From positions 1 through 64,000 of the forward strand of contig CACYCS010000093.1 in assembly GCA_902773005.1 (NCBI GenBank): a stretch of DNA of 64,000 nucleotides, in the 5' to 3' direction. This DNA is from an uncultured Erysipelotrichaceae bacterium (GTDB lineage: Bacteria; Bacillota_I; Bacilli_A; RFN20; CAG-826). The first letter of the stretch is position 1; each line of letters starts with the position of its first letter. This document shows, piece after piece, positions 36,564 through 45,542 of the stretch. A model generated the notes under the pieces. It saw only the letters and a list, made by a program, of their open reading frames with translations. It was not told where the DNA came from and made no database searches. The translations under genes were made by a program, and so were the position numbers.

Positions 36564-36917
36564 ATGAACACTGATAAAGCATTTGCAGAAAAAATCGCTG
36601 CGGATTACGCACCCAAGAAAACAAGCAAGGTGGTCGCGCTTAGAAAACTTGACCAGAAGGCAAAACTTACGCCCACGGTATTCGCGTATTCGTTCGGAGT
36701 CGTGTCGGCGCTACTTCTTGGAGTTGGGATGTGTCTGTCACTCAAAGTCATCGGGGATGGCTCCCTGTGGCAAAATATCGTTGGATATGTCGTCGGGAGC
36801 CTTGGCATCCTTGGCGTTGCCATCAACTATCCGATTTTCAAAAGGTTCTTGGCTCGGCAGAAGCAAAAATACGCAAGTGACATCATCGCGCTGGCGAATG
36901 AGATCGCAAAGGAATAG
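36564..36917 (+). CDS. Small two-helix membrane protein
   Basis: A 117-residue protein. The N-terminal third is hydrophilic (APKKTSKVVALRKLDQKAKL), followed by two membrane helices (FAYSFGVVSALLLGVGMCLS and IVGYVVGSLGILGVAINYPI) and a basic end. Proteins like this are frequent in Firmicutes, often beside TetR regulators. I recall some being labelled dihydropteridine reductase, which two membrane helices and this size do not support. It is 10 bases ahead of the TetR gene. Confidence 0.7.
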   Translation: MNTDKAFAEKIAADYAPKKTSKVVALRKLDQKAKLTPTVFAYSFGVVSALLLGVGMCLSLKVIGDGSLWQNIVGYVVGSLGILGVAINYPIFKRFLARQKQKYASDIIALANEIAKE

Positions 36918-36927
36918 AGTTTTCTAG

Positions 36928-37497
36928 ATGAACGGGAACGAATCGAAATACTTCAATACCGCCCGCTTGATGGACGAAGCCCTCCTTCGACTGCTGGAGA
37001 AGAAGGACTTCGACTTCATCACGGTCAAGGAGATCTGCAAGACCGCCGGGGTCAACCGATCGACGTTCTACCTCCATTACGAAACGATCGATGACTTGCT
37101 TAAAGAAACGGTCGAGATGGTTTCGCGCGGATTTGCTTCGCGGTTCGAAGAGGTCAAGGAACAAGCTGACCCAAATAAGGTTCTCACAACCGAGTCGTTC
37201 CTCCGCCTATATCTCGCTTATATTAGGGACAACAAGAAGATCTATGGGCTGATGCATGAAAAGCCTGACTTATTTGCCATCGAAGAGAAATGGAATCGCA
37301 TCTACAAGGATTATTTCGTTAAGGCACTGGATCATTTCCGTGTCCCAGACACAGAGAAGCCTTACGTTTTATCCTTTTACATCGAAGGGGTGCTAGGCAT
37401 TGTCCGCGCTTGGATTCGAGGCGGATGCGAAGACGACATCGATCTCATTATCTCCGTCATTGAAAGAAACACATTCGCGGATGAAAAGAATCGTTAA
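36928..37497 (+). CDS. TetR-family transcriptional regulator
   Basis: A 189-residue regulator. The N-terminal helix-turn-helix is clear (FDFITVKEICKTAGVNRSTF, then YLHYETIDDLL). The C-terminal ligand domain resembles the TetR_C group common next to membrane proteins in Firmicutes. It lies between two small membrane-protein genes and overlaps the second by 17 bases. It probably represses its own operon in response to a small molecule. Confidence 0.85.
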   Translation: MNGNESKYFNTARLMDEALLRLLEKKDFDFITVKEICKTAGVNRSTFYLHYETIDDLLKETVEMVSRGFASRFEEVKEQADPNKVLTTESFLRLYLAYIRDNKKIYGLMHEKPDLFAIEEKWNRIYKDYFVKALDHFRVPDTEKPYVLSFYIEGVLGIVRAWIRGGCEDDIDLIISVIERNTFADEKNR

Positions 37498-38107
37498 TCG
37501 AATCAAAGAAATCTATTCCATGGGGGACGTGTCTTTCTTTTGCTCCCTGATTGGGCCTTTGACGATGGGCACGATCCACCTTGTGGCGACGATTTTGCAT
37601 TTCGATTGGATCGTGGTGAACTATTGTGTTTTCTCCTATCTCATGGCCCTTGCGAAAACCTGGCAATGGGCGATAACAAAGTTCCGCCTACAGCCGAATC
37701 ACTATGTTGCGGGAGCCATTTCAGTTGCTGCTTTAATCGCGCCTATGATGGCGTCGATTGTTTTGACAATCCGCTACCAAGATGCGCCGCATTATATTTT
37801 TGACTGGCTCGTATATGCTTACGCGCTTTATGGGACGATCAAGATGGTTCTTGCCATCATGCATCTAGCGAAAAAGGAAAAGGACGATAGGCAATTCGTC
37901 CTAGCGTTCCTCGGAATGATCGCGGCCCTATACACGATTCAGATGATGGAATTCAAACTCATCATGTTCGCATCTAACGGGGAAGTTGGAACGGACATGT
38001 ATTTGATGCAGTTATTCACTCAGGGCGCGGTATTCCTTTTCGCGGCCTTCGTGATTGGCTTCTTTATATATAAGGTGTGCAAAAACGGGGCAAGGCGGCA
38101 AAATTAG
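37481..38107 (+). CDS. Membrane protein of unknown function, TetR operon
   Basis: A 208-residue protein with about six membrane helices; the family is not recognised. The start at ATG 37481 (MKRIVNRIKEI) overlaps the end of the TetR gene, and a second possible start is 37520. The helices are amphipathic at the borders and the C-terminus is basic (NGARRQN). Co-expression with TetR suggests a transporter or stress role, without further proof. Confidence 0.65.
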   Translation: MKRIVNRIKEIYSMGDVSFFCSLIGPLTMGTIHLVATILHFDWIVVNYCVFSYLMALAKTWQWAITKFRLQPNHYVAGAISVAALIAPMMASIVLTIRYQDAPHYIFDWLVYAYALYGTIKMVLAIMHLAKKEKDDRQFVLAFLGMIAALYTIQMMEFKLIMFASNGEVGTDMYLMQLFTQGAVFLFAAFVIGFFIYKVCKNGARRQN

Positions 38108-38120
38108 CCTAGCGAATCTC

Positions 38121-38435
38121 TCAGCAACCTTTCCTATCGAGCGAACACGCCGCATGAGTTTCGCCTGGGATCACGTCGAATCCGAGGCTGCGTACAACGG
38201 ATTCCCAATTGATGGTTACGGTTCCGTCTTCCAGGATCAATGCGGGCAAGCCGATGTCATTGATTTCTTTGCAATGGTCAAAGACGGGGGAGGAATCACG
38301 AAGCATCAGGAAATCCCTTAGACTTTCCAGACTTTCGTTGATGTCGATGAAATCGTATTCGATGCCATGTGCGTCGAAGTTCATTTTGCAGTCCCTGCAA
38401 TCAGGGCACATTTTGCTTCCGTATATTGTGATCAT
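38121..38435 (-). CDS. Glutaredoxin/thioredoxin-like protein
   Basis: A 104-residue protein starting MITIYGSK with the redox motif CPDCRDC at residues 10-16, followed by a typical thioredoxin-fold pattern (YDFIDINESLESLRDFL, DIGLPALILEDGT). It is probably a small cytoplasmic disulfide reductase. The start is fixed by GAGGAG just upstream. It is divergent from the flavodoxin gene and probably shares its control region, which links it to the redox group. Confidence 0.8.
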   Translation of the reverse strand: MITIYGSKMCPDCRDCKMNFDAHGIEYDFIDINESLESLRDFLMLRDSSPVFDHCKEINDIGLPALILEDGTVTINWESVVRSLGFDVIPGETHAACSLDRKGC

Positions 38436-38556
38436 ATGAGCTCCTCTATCTATATTATCTATTGTATTGGCATAGCAAACCGGCTGCCATATGTTTGGAA
38501 TGATCCTGCTGATTAGGCGTTCTTTTTGCACAGAATTCAAGTCTATCGTAATTATG

Positions 38557-38585
38557 TTGACACAATATGTCGCGTGCGATATATT
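38557..38585 (+). promoter_or_regulatory. Consensus promoter of the flavodoxin-OhrR operon with overlapping inverted repeat
   Basis: TTGACA (38557-38562), a 17-bp spacer and TATATT (38580-38585). GACA-CAATA-TGTC overlaps the -35 box and is a candidate site for the OhrR-like repressor encoded two genes on. Confidence 0.65.
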
Positions 38586-38610
38586 TTTGTCGGAACAAGG
38601 AGGATCCAAT

Positions 38611-39021
38611 ATGGAAATCGCGATCAGATACTTCACCAAAAGCAAGAAGGGCAATACTGAGAAGATTGCCAAATTCATCTCGGAGAAACTTGGAATCGAG
38701 GCGCTAGACGTCACCCATCCCCTAGAAGAGGAAGTGGGGCAATTGATTCTTGTGAACGCGATGTATGCGGCCGACGTCGATAAGGAGATCAAGAACTTCT
38801 TGAAGGACAATGCAGCCAAGATCAAATCCATCGTGAACGTCAATAGCGCTGCTTCGGGATCAAGCACCTTCAAGGCTGTAAAGAAAGTCGCCGACAAATA
38901 CGGCATAGCCATGAGCGAAAAAGAGTTCCATACCGCAGCGAGCTGGATCTTCATCAACAAAGGCCGCCCGAACGAAGAGGACTTCAAGCGCTTGGCGGAA
39001 TTCCTTGAGACCCTGAAGTAA
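38611..39021 (+). CDS. Short-chain flavodoxin-like protein
   Basis: A 136-residue flavodoxin. The phosphate loop is IRYFTKSKKGNTEKIAK, in place of the usual T.TGNT, and the rest follows the flavodoxin fold. It should carry FMN and pass electrons. AAGGAGG precedes the ATG. It is the first gene of a unit with the OhrR-like regulator 4 bases later and the disulfide oxidoreductase after it. Confidence 0.8.
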   Translation: MEIAIRYFTKSKKGNTEKIAKFISEKLGIEALDVTHPLEEEVGQLILVNAMYAADVDKEIKNFLKDNAAKIKSIVNVNSAASGSSTFKAVKKVADKYGIAMSEKEFHTAASWIFINKGRPNEEDFKRLAEFLETLK

Positions 39022-39025
39022 GAAA

Positions 39026-39469
39026 ATGGATAAGTACGAAGGGCTGAAGCTCAAGAATCAGTTATGCTTCCCTCTTTACTCCGTTTCGAATCTCATCACT
39101 AGACGCTACAAGCCGATGCTCGATGAGCTTGGATTAACCTACACCCAGTACATCGCGATGATGGTCATCTGGGAGAAGAAACGGGTGAATGAGAAAGAAC
39201 TAGGGGAGGCGTTGTTCCTGAAATCGAATACCCTGACGCCGATGCTTCAGAAGCTAAAGGCAAAAGGGTATCTCTCCATCGAGAAAGACAAAGTAGACGC
39301 GAGGAACCTAGTGATAACGTTGACCGAGGAAGGGGAAGCGCTGAAAGACAAAGCCGTATGCGTCCCCGAATCGATCGCGAAGACGCTCGATCTAACCCCG
39401 GAAGAGGCGGGATTTCTCTATCGGATCCTATATAAGATATTGGAGGCAGACAGCAATGAAGAACTATGA
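39026..39469 (+). CDS. ohrR: MarR-family redox regulator, OhrR-like
   Basis: A 147-residue winged-helix regulator. The N-terminal KNQLCFPLYSVSNLITRRYK carries Cys14 in the exact context of the peroxide-sensing Cys of OhrR. Tyr residues follow as in the family, and LKSNTLTPMLQKLKAKGYLS is the DNA-recognition region. When Cys is oxidised by organic peroxides or hypochlorous acid the protein leaves DNA. No ohr gene is present; the flavodoxin, disulfide oxidoreductase and glutaredoxin-like genes take its place. Confidence 0.85.
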   Translation: MDKYEGLKLKNQLCFPLYSVSNLITRRYKPMLDELGLTYTQYIAMMVIWEKKRVNEKELGEALFLKSNTLTPMLQKLKAKGYLSIEKDKVDARNLVITLTEEGEALKDKAVCVPESIAKTLDLTPEEAGFLYRILYKILEADSNEEL

Positions 39470-40811
39470 TGTTATCTACATTGGCAGCGGCCACGCTTGC
39501 TGGCATGGGGCATTAATCTTAAAGACCCTCGGAAAGTCGGTTGCGTTGGTTGAAAAAGACCTTTTGGGCGGGACGTGCACCAATTATGGCTGCGATGCCA
39601 AGATATTGCTCGATTCCCCGTTCGAACTCAAAGAGGGGCTTGACCGCTATAAAGGCATTGGGTTAGGGCAAGAAGCCAAACTCGATTGGAAATCCCTCAT
39701 GGCCTACAAGAAGCAGGTCATCGGATATATGCAGCCGGCGATGAGCGGCCTATTCGACCGCTTCGGATTCGATTTGATCCGCGGCGAGGCCAAGTTCATC
39801 GACGCCCACACGATTGAGGTTGCGGGTGAGAAGTACTCGGCCAAAAACTTCGTTATCGGCACGGGGCAGACCTATGTCCCGCTCGATATACCGGGAAAGG
39901 AATACTTCCACGACTCCAGGGAGTTCCTCTCCTTAGACGAAATCCCTGACCACGCGACCTTCGTCGGCGCTGGCATCATCTCGATGGAATTCGCCTCGCT
40001 TTGCCTAAGCCTTGGCAAGAAGGTGGACGTCGTGAATGTGACGGGCGCCGCCTTGGAGATGTATCCGCAGGAATACGGCCAGCAAATCGTCGAGAAGATG
40101 AAGGGCCAAGGCGCGAACTTCGTGTTCAACGCCCACGTCAAATCGATTGAGAAAAAAGGCGAAAACGAATACACGCTCCGCACGGATGAAGGCGACGAGA
40201 TCAAAACCAACTACATCTTGGTCGCCGTCGGACACAAGGCGAACGTCGAAGGGATGAACCTCGAGGGCATCGGGGTGAAGGCTTCTAGCCGCGGGATTGA
40301 GGTTGACTCCCATCTCAGAACCGCGGTCAAGAACATCTACGCCTCCGGAGATGTAATCGACAAGAAGATTCCCAAATTGACTTCTACCGCGGAATTCGAA
40401 TCGAATTACATCGCCCTCGATATCCTGAATCCGCTTAACGGGAAAATCGAATATCCCGTTATTCCGAACCTCGTCTTCACCTTGCCGCGCATTGGCCAGG
40501 TTGGCGTAAGCGTCAAAGACGCTGAAGCCCATCCTGAACTCTATCGCGTAGAGAAGGTGGAGCTTGGCAAAACCATGTCCTGGTGCAATAAGAACCAGCC
40601 CTATGAGCATCTGACGTTCGTGATCGACAAGAAGAACCACTTAGTCGGTGCCGCGATCTTATCCGATGATGCCGGAAGCTATCTCGATGTGTTGACTTTG
40701 ATCATCAACCTTAAGGTCACGGCGAGGCAATTATCGAAGATGGTCTTCTCCTTCCCGACCCAGACCTATGGCCTTATCTCCTCGCTTATCCCGCTGCTAC
40801 TACAAAAATAA
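39456..40811 (+). CDS. Class I pyridine nucleotide-disulfide oxidoreductase
   Basis: A 451-residue flavoprotein. The FAD motif is IGSGHAC at residues 9-15; the redox disulfide is Cys41/Cys46 in GGTCTNYGCDAK; the NAD(P) motif FVGAGIISMEFAS is near residue 170; and IYASGDV marks the second FAD block. The C-terminal dimer domain is present, but the His-Glu dyad of lipoamide dehydrogenase is replaced by a FSFPTQTYG segment. It is therefore not lipoamide dehydrogenase; a thiol or reactive-oxidant reductase is more likely. It overlaps the OhrR-like gene by 14 bases, so it is probably induced by oxidants. Confidence 0.85.
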   Translation: MKNYDVIYIGSGHACWHGALILKTLGKSVALVEKDLLGGTCTNYGCDAKILLDSPFELKEGLDRYKGIGLGQEAKLDWKSLMAYKKQVIGYMQPAMSGLFDRFGFDLIRGEAKFIDAHTIEVAGEKYSAKNFVIGTGQTYVPLDIPGKEYFHDSREFLSLDEIPDHATFVGAGIISMEFASLCLSLGKKVDVVNVTGAALEMYPQEYGQQIVEKMKGQGANFVFNAHVKSIEKKGENEYTLRTDEGDEIKTNYILVAVGHKANVEGMNLEGIGVKASSRGIEVDSHLRTAVKNIYASGDVIDKKIPKLTSTAEFESNYIALDILNPLNGKIEYPVIPNLVFTLPRIGQVGVSVKDAEAHPELYRVEKVELGKTMSWCNKNQPYEHLTFVIDKKNHLVGAAILSDDAGSYLDVLTLIINLKVTARQLSKMVFSFPTQTYGLISSLIPLLLQK

Positions 40812-40827
40812 GCGGCAATCTAACGTG

Positions 40828-40856
40828 AAGGGCGCCCTCGATTGAGAACGCCCTTT
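40828..40856 (+). terminator. Terminator of the redox operon
   Basis: AAGGGCG pairs with CGCCCTT around CCCTCGATTGAGAA and is followed by TTCG. Confidence 0.7.
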
Positions 40857-40961
40857 TCGCATTTGCTATGCAAAAACTCACTTCCGCGAAAGATTTTTCA
40901 TACCATTAGAGTCAAAATGTGTCACAATAACATCAACAACTTCAATAATAAGGAGAAAATA

Positions 40962-42419
40962 ATGCCTACTAACGATCGCGTTTGCATCATCGGCGGCGGT
41001 CCCGCCGGTCTTTCCTGCGCAATGTACCTCGAGAAGAAGGGGTACGAAAACTACGTCATCTTTGAAAAACAGAACAGGGTTGGCGGCAAGTGCTTCTCAC
41101 CGAAGATCAAGGTGAAACACAACGGCGTCGAAGAGGAGAAGTCCTTCGAAACCGGCGCCATCATGGGTGCCATCACCTATCATGCCGTTTCTGAAATGGA
41201 AGAGTTCGGCGGATATTATCACTGCGGACCCGACTGGAAGCCCGGCGAGCCCAACATGCGCCGCGAATTCCGCAAACTCGACGGCACCGTCGATCATCCA
41301 TTCGAACCCAAGGTCAACTTCTCGATCAAGAAGACCGCTGGCCTGCTCAAGCTCAAGAAGCAGATGAAGAAGCTCAACAAGCTCATGCAGACCAAGTACA
41401 AAGGCTATGACTGCTATGGCCACCTTGGCGTTGCCAAAGGCGAATACTATGGCATCTCCAAGGGAGTCGACGGCTATTGCGGCGCAACCAAAGAGGATTC
41501 CTTCCCGAACTACATCAAGGGCACCAACCCGAACCTCAAGGACCTCGCCCTTCCGTTCTCTGAATTCTGCAAACTGAATGGCGTCGAGGAAGTCCAGCGC
41601 ATCTGGATCGCACCGTTCACCTCCTTCGGCTACGGCTTCTTCGATGAGATCCCGACCGCCCTCGTCATGAAGTATCTTGACGTTACGACCGCCCTCGAAT
41701 TCGTCGGCATGAAGCTCTGGACTTGGCCAGAAGGAACCGAGCAGATCTACGTCCACGTGAACGAAAAGCTCAAACACCCCGCCCTCTTGAACTCCGAGGT
41801 CGTCAAGGTCGAGCGCCCTGAAGGCGGCAAGATCAAAGTCACCGTTCTCCGCGATGGCAAGGAGACCGTCGAGGAATTCGATAAGCTCATCGTCACGACC
41901 CCGCTTGATTACTTCGCGAACTACGCCGATGCCACCGCGGAAGAGAAAGAGCTCTTCGGCAAGATCATCCACGAGAAGTATTGCGACTACATCGCGACCT
42001 TCGAGCCTGGCAAGTCCCCGAACATCTCCGGCTACATGGTTGACAACATGGTTCCCGAGAGACTCGGCCACGCGATGGTTTATTACAACAGATGGGAATA
42101 TCTCGATCGCGATTGCCCCGCGACCGTCTATGCTCTCCGCAACCACCTCGGCAGCGAAGACGTCTCCTACGAATACACCATGAAGACCATGGATGAGGAT
42201 ATGGAGAAGGTCGGCTTCCCGGTCAAAGAGAAGCTCTACGCTCAGGAAGTCTATTACTGCCCGCACGTTTCTCCGAAGGATTATGCGGACGGCTGGTATG
42301 ACAAGCTCGAAGCACTCCAGGGCACCAAGAACACCTTCTACGCCGGCGAGATCATCTCCTTCGGCGACATGGAAGACACCTGCGCCGCGTCGAAAGACAT
42401 CATCGGCAGATTCTTCTAA
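40962..42419 (+). CDS. FAD-dependent oxidoreductase (amine-oxidase-like fold)
   Basis: A 485-residue protein with the dinucleotide motif VCIIGGGPAGLSCAMYLEKK and the RVGGKC glycine pair. The body resembles NAD(P)-binding Rossmann and flavin amine-oxidase families. The substrate is not known; no neighbouring pathway gene helps. The codons are strongly C-ended, like the GH3 and transporter genes, suggesting high expression. AAGGAGAAAATA precedes the ATG, which fixes the start; the open frame further upstream is intergenic. A perfect terminator follows. Confidence 0.8.
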   Translation: MPTNDRVCIIGGGPAGLSCAMYLEKKGYENYVIFEKQNRVGGKCFSPKIKVKHNGVEEEKSFETGAIMGAITYHAVSEMEEFGGYYHCGPDWKPGEPNMRREFRKLDGTVDHPFEPKVNFSIKKTAGLLKLKKQMKKLNKLMQTKYKGYDCYGHLGVAKGEYYGISKGVDGYCGATKEDSFPNYIKGTNPNLKDLALPFSEFCKLNGVEEVQRIWIAPFTSFGYGFFDEIPTALVMKYLDVTTALEFVGMKLWTWPEGTEQIYVHVNEKLKHPALLNSEVVKVERPEGGKIKVTVLRDGKETVEEFDKLIVTTPLDYFANYADATAEEKELFGKIIHEKYCDYIATFEPGKSPNISGYMVDNMVPERLGHAMVYYNRWEYLDRDCPATVYALRNHLGSEDVSYEYTMKTMDEDMEKVGFPVKEKLYAQEVYYCPHVSPKDYADGWYDKLEALQGTKNTFYAGEIISFGDMEDTCAASKDIIGRFF

Positions 42420-42444
42420 TTGCTAGTCGACAAAACATAATCAT

Positions 42445-42476
42445 AAAGGCCGCGGAAGTTCATCTCCGCGGCCTTT
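42445..42476 (+). terminator. Strong terminator, perfect 12-bp stem
   Basis: AAAGGCCGCGGA pairs with TCCGCGGCCTTT around AGTTCATC. It can act on both strands but the neighbouring aldolase gene ends just beyond, so it serves both. Confidence 0.8.
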
Positions 42477-42512
42477 AGTATTCATCGAAAACAAATACAC
42501 GCCTCGCCTATG

Positions 42513-43373
42513 TTAGTCCAAATTGGCAAACATCTTCATTGCCTGAACGATGTTATCTTTCATGACGGAACGCGCAAGCATGGACATTGAACTGAAGAAG
42601 ATGGGGTTCGGATTCTCGTTCTTGAGGTAATCCGCGACCGCATTGCCGCCTGCTTTGTCCATATAGGTGAAGAAATTGATTTTCCTAACGCCTGCCTCGA
42701 TTGACTTTTTGTAGTCCTCGCGGCTCACGCCTGATCCACCATGCATAACGACTGGAATGCCACTAGTCTTTTGGCGCACAGCCTTGATTACTTCGAAGTC
42801 GAGCTTTGGCTTTTTAAGATAGATGCCGTGAGTGGTGCCGAAAGAGCACGCAAGCGCATCGATTCCCGTTTTCTCCACGAAATCTTTGGCGAGGTCGGGA
42901 TCGGTGTAGATTTTGGTTTCATCCTCTTTTGAGGCATCGCCATCCCCATATTCGCGTTTCCCCATGCTGCCAAGTTCCGCTTCGACGTTCGCGGAATATC
43001 GCTTTGCGAGCTTTACTGCCTCAATCGAGTTCTTCAGGTTCTCTTCGTAAGGCAAAGTTGATCCATCGTACATGACGGAGGTAAAACCCAATTCGAGTGC
43101 ACGTCTCACGTAAGTTAAGTCTTCGCCATGGTCGAGATGGACGCAGACGGGGACTTTCGCGCGCTTCGCCTCCTGAATCATGACGGGTCCAATCACGTCG
43201 ATCGAAACCCATTCCTCATGGCACTGGGCAAATTGCATGATGACGGGGAGATTGAGTTCCTCCGCGGCCATTATGATGGCCTGAAGGCTTTCGAGATTTG
43301 CGGCGTTGAACGCGCCGATCGCAATTTTTCTTTCCTCGGCTGTGGCGAGGACTTCGTTCAGAGTTGCAAGCAT
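42513..43373 (-). CDS. fba: Class II fructose-bisphosphate (or tagatose-bisphosphate) aldolase
   Basis: A 286-residue zinc-dependent aldolase. HLDHGED holds the catalytic Asp and a zinc His, VEAELGSMG the conserved Glu, CSFGTTHGIY and MHGGSGV further zinc and phosphate ligands. It splits fructose-1,6-bisphosphate into triose phosphates. Class II enzymes that act on tagatose-bisphosphate look nearly the same, so the sugar is not certain. It lies 3 bases downstream of a lipoprotein gene, an odd partner. Confidence 0.88.
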   Translation of the reverse strand: MLATLNEVLATAEERKIAIGAFNAANLESLQAIIMAAEELNLPVIMQFAQCHEEWVSIDVIGPVMIQEAKRAKVPVCVHLDHGEDLTYVRRALELGFTSVMYDGSTLPYEENLKNSIEAVKLAKRYSANVEAELGSMGKREYGDGDASKEDETKIYTDPDLAKDFVEKTGIDALACSFGTTHGIYLKKPKLDFEVIKAVRQKTSGIPVVMHGGSGVSREDYKKSIEAGVRKINFFTYMDKAGGNAVADYLKNENPNPIFFSSMSMLARSVMKDNIVQAMKMFANLD

Positions 43374-43376
43374 ATC

Positions 43377-45491
43377 TTATCCTCGGAAATAGAGGTCATT
43401 GACGATCTTGTCCTGACCTTCGGGGTGGATCGCGATGAGCATGACGCGATAATAGCTCTTGTTGTTCCAATTGCAGGGGACGAGCTCTATCTCGATATCG
43501 GTGTTGAGATAGGGGTCGAGCCAAGAGTATTGGCTGCCGCTTGATGCGTATAGGAATAACTCATAGGTTCCATCGGTCACGTAGTAGTTCGTGGAGTAGG
43601 CAGAGGATTTCTTAATGAGCTGGGCGGTCAGCGTGTATGCCTCAGCCGTATGGTCTTCGCTAGCGACGAAGCCATAGATGTCTTCGACCGTTGTGCTGCC
43701 GAAGGAAGCGGTGGAGTAATCGTGGTTGCCATATAGATCAGCGACGACGGTAGCGTCATTGATGCAGGTCTGACCGACGATGTTTGTGGCGGGCTTATAA
43801 TGGGTCCTTGTGCCTTTGACGATGACTTCATCTCCTAATGAGAGGGCGGCCAAATCGGATTGGTCCGCCATCCTGACGGCGATGATTCCGCTTTCGTCAA
43901 TCAGGATGAACCCACTTTGGACGACAAGCGAAGAAGCGATGATACCGCGGACGGTGACTTCTGTTTCGTCTATAGCGGCGATGGCTTCTGCGACCGTGAG
44001 GCTTTCAGGAAGCTCAGGCTCAGTCACGGTGATGCTCAATTCCTCAGAATAGGTGACGCCTTGATAGATTGAGGAAACGGTGACTTTCGCGCTCCCTGGG
44101 GTTCTAACATGGAATACGGTTCCGTCTTCTGTTTGCTCAAAGTAGACCGCGTCCGTATTGTCGGAAGCATAGGACAGAGGAACATCCTCAATTCCCAATA
44201 GCTCGCTTGAAACCGAATCGACGAGCAGCGTGGCCGGATCGGCGCTGTAGCTTTCGATGAACTGGCCAACGCCATAGTATTTGACCGCGAATTCCGCAGC
44301 TTTGCTTACATCGAACTCGTAACCCTCGTCGATGACTTCTATCGGAATGAGGCGGTAATTGGTTCCGGTTCCGCTTGCCTTGGCATTAAGGATGGAGAGG
44401 TAAGCGGTCACGATCTTACCATCGAATTCGTCTAGATAAGAGAAGTCGCTGCCGTTGCAAAGGGTATATACGTAGGAGCCGGTTTTTTGATCGAGATCGA
44501 AGAAGTAATAGTTCACAAATCCAGATCCAGGCCGCCTCTCTAGATAGGCGTTTACCTTATAGATATTGGTGGTTTGATTGTCGGATAAAGGAAGTTCCAT
44601 CATCTCCTTGACGGTGGATTCCTGAATCCATGATTTGTCGAATTCGTGCGACCCCTGATCGTTTTCAACGAGTTTGGCGTCTTGAATCTGGCAAGATCCC
44701 TGATACCCGAACTTGGCTGCGTTCTCCTTCTCGGAATCGAGAATGTAGTAGGTCTTGGTGCCTTGGATCGTGACTTCGTTGCCTTCGGCCACATCAAGGG
44801 CGACGCCAGGCGAATAGACGTAGATGGAACCCGAGGAATCGACGAGATAGAAGCCGTTAGGAACTTTGCCGTTAGCGAAGGTGATTTTGGCGACGACGCC
44901 TTTGAGTTCCAATAGAGAATCCGCTGCAGCTGCACGGGCTTGAGCAATCGTTTTCTTTTCGAACACGCGGTCGTCGATCGCATGGATGACCTTAAGTAGC
45001 CTTCCGTTTTTGACCTGTGGGGTGCCTTTGTAGGTATTGAGGATGCAGTTGATATAGATGTAGTCGCCGACTTCTGGGCGGTCCTCAAGCTGATCGAAGA
45101 AAAGTGAGCCGTCTTCGGAATAGACGCCATAGACGTAGATCTCGCCGGTTTCGTCGGCAATCGTCATTTCGCCAAAGGCGTATTTCGTGATGCTTTGGAT
45201 GGTACCGCCTATGATGTAGCGCTCTGTGGTGCCATTTTCTCCAGCAGCTGTTGCGAGCTCGATTGCTTTTGCGATTGTGATCGCATCGACGGAGGGATCA
45301 TATTCTTCGCTGGACGCAGGAACTTCAGGCACTTCTGAGATGGGCTGCGTTGAATCCGGATTCTCTGAAGCGGGAGTTTCGGATGAGACGATGGATAAGT
45401 CGATGGATGAGGCGATGGATGAGGAGCCGCCTCCGCAGGAAGCCAAAAGCATCGCAGAGGCCATTAAGGCAAAAATAGGTGACTTTTTCAT
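43377..45491 (-). CDS. Lipoprotein with repeated OB-fold domains
   Basis: A 704-residue lipoprotein: the signal peptide ends MLLASC. A Ser/Glu/Pro-rich spacer leads to at least three repeats of an OB-fold-like unit (examples GGTIQSITKYAFGEMTIADE; LKGVVAKITF...YLVDSSGSIYVY; VRGIIASSLVVQSGFILIDE). A Big-type domain sits between the second and third (GTVFHVRTPGSAKVTVSS). OB-fold lipoproteins of this type occur with extracellular nucleases, but no nuclease domain is seen here. The start at ATG 45491 follows GGAGG by 7 bases. It is upstream of the aldolase and has a cre-like site before it, so sugar supply may control both. Confidence 0.75.
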   Translation of the reverse strand: MKKSPIFALMASAMLLASCGGGSSSIASSIDLSIVSSETPASENPDSTQPISEVPEVPASSEEYDPSVDAITIAKAIELATAAGENGTTERYIIGGTIQSITKYAFGEMTIADETGEIYVYGVYSEDGSLFFDQLEDRPEVGDYIYINCILNTYKGTPQVKNGRLLKVIHAIDDRVFEKKTIAQARAAAADSLLELKGVVAKITFANGKVPNGFYLVDSSGSIYVYSPGVALDVAEGNEVTIQGTKTYYILDSEKENAAKFGYQGSCQIQDAKLVENDQGSHEFDKSWIQESTVKEMMELPLSDNQTTNIYKVNAYLERRPGSGFVNYYFFDLDQKTGSYVYTLCNGSDFSYLDEFDGKIVTAYLSILNAKASGTGTNYRLIPIEVIDEGYEFDVSKAAEFAVKYYGVGQFIESYSADPATLLVDSVSSELLGIEDVPLSYASDNTDAVYFEQTEDGTVFHVRTPGSAKVTVSSIYQGVTYSEELSITVTEPELPESLTVAEAIAAIDETEVTVRGIIASSLVVQSGFILIDESGIIAVRMADQSDLAALSLGDEVIVKGTRTHYKPATNIVGQTCINDATVVADLYGNHDYSTASFGSTTVEDIYGFVASEDHTAEAYTLTAQLIKKSSAYSTNYYVTDGTYELFLYASSGSQYSWLDPYLNTDIEIELVPCNWNNKSYYRVMLIAIHPEGQDKIVNDLYFRG

Positions 45492-45542
45492 CAACGTTCC
45501 TCCAAGAGATTAGCTTATTAAACTATGATAAGTCTCGTCATG

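Noticed and set aside
39456-40811. Lipoamide dehydrogenase of a 2-oxoacid complex
   Set aside because: The C-terminal His-Glu dyad is missing and no E1/E2 genes are nearby.
41097-42266. 389-codon open frame on the minus strand
   Set aside because: Shadow of the highly expressed FAD oxidoreductase gene for the same reason; low-complexity, no start signals.
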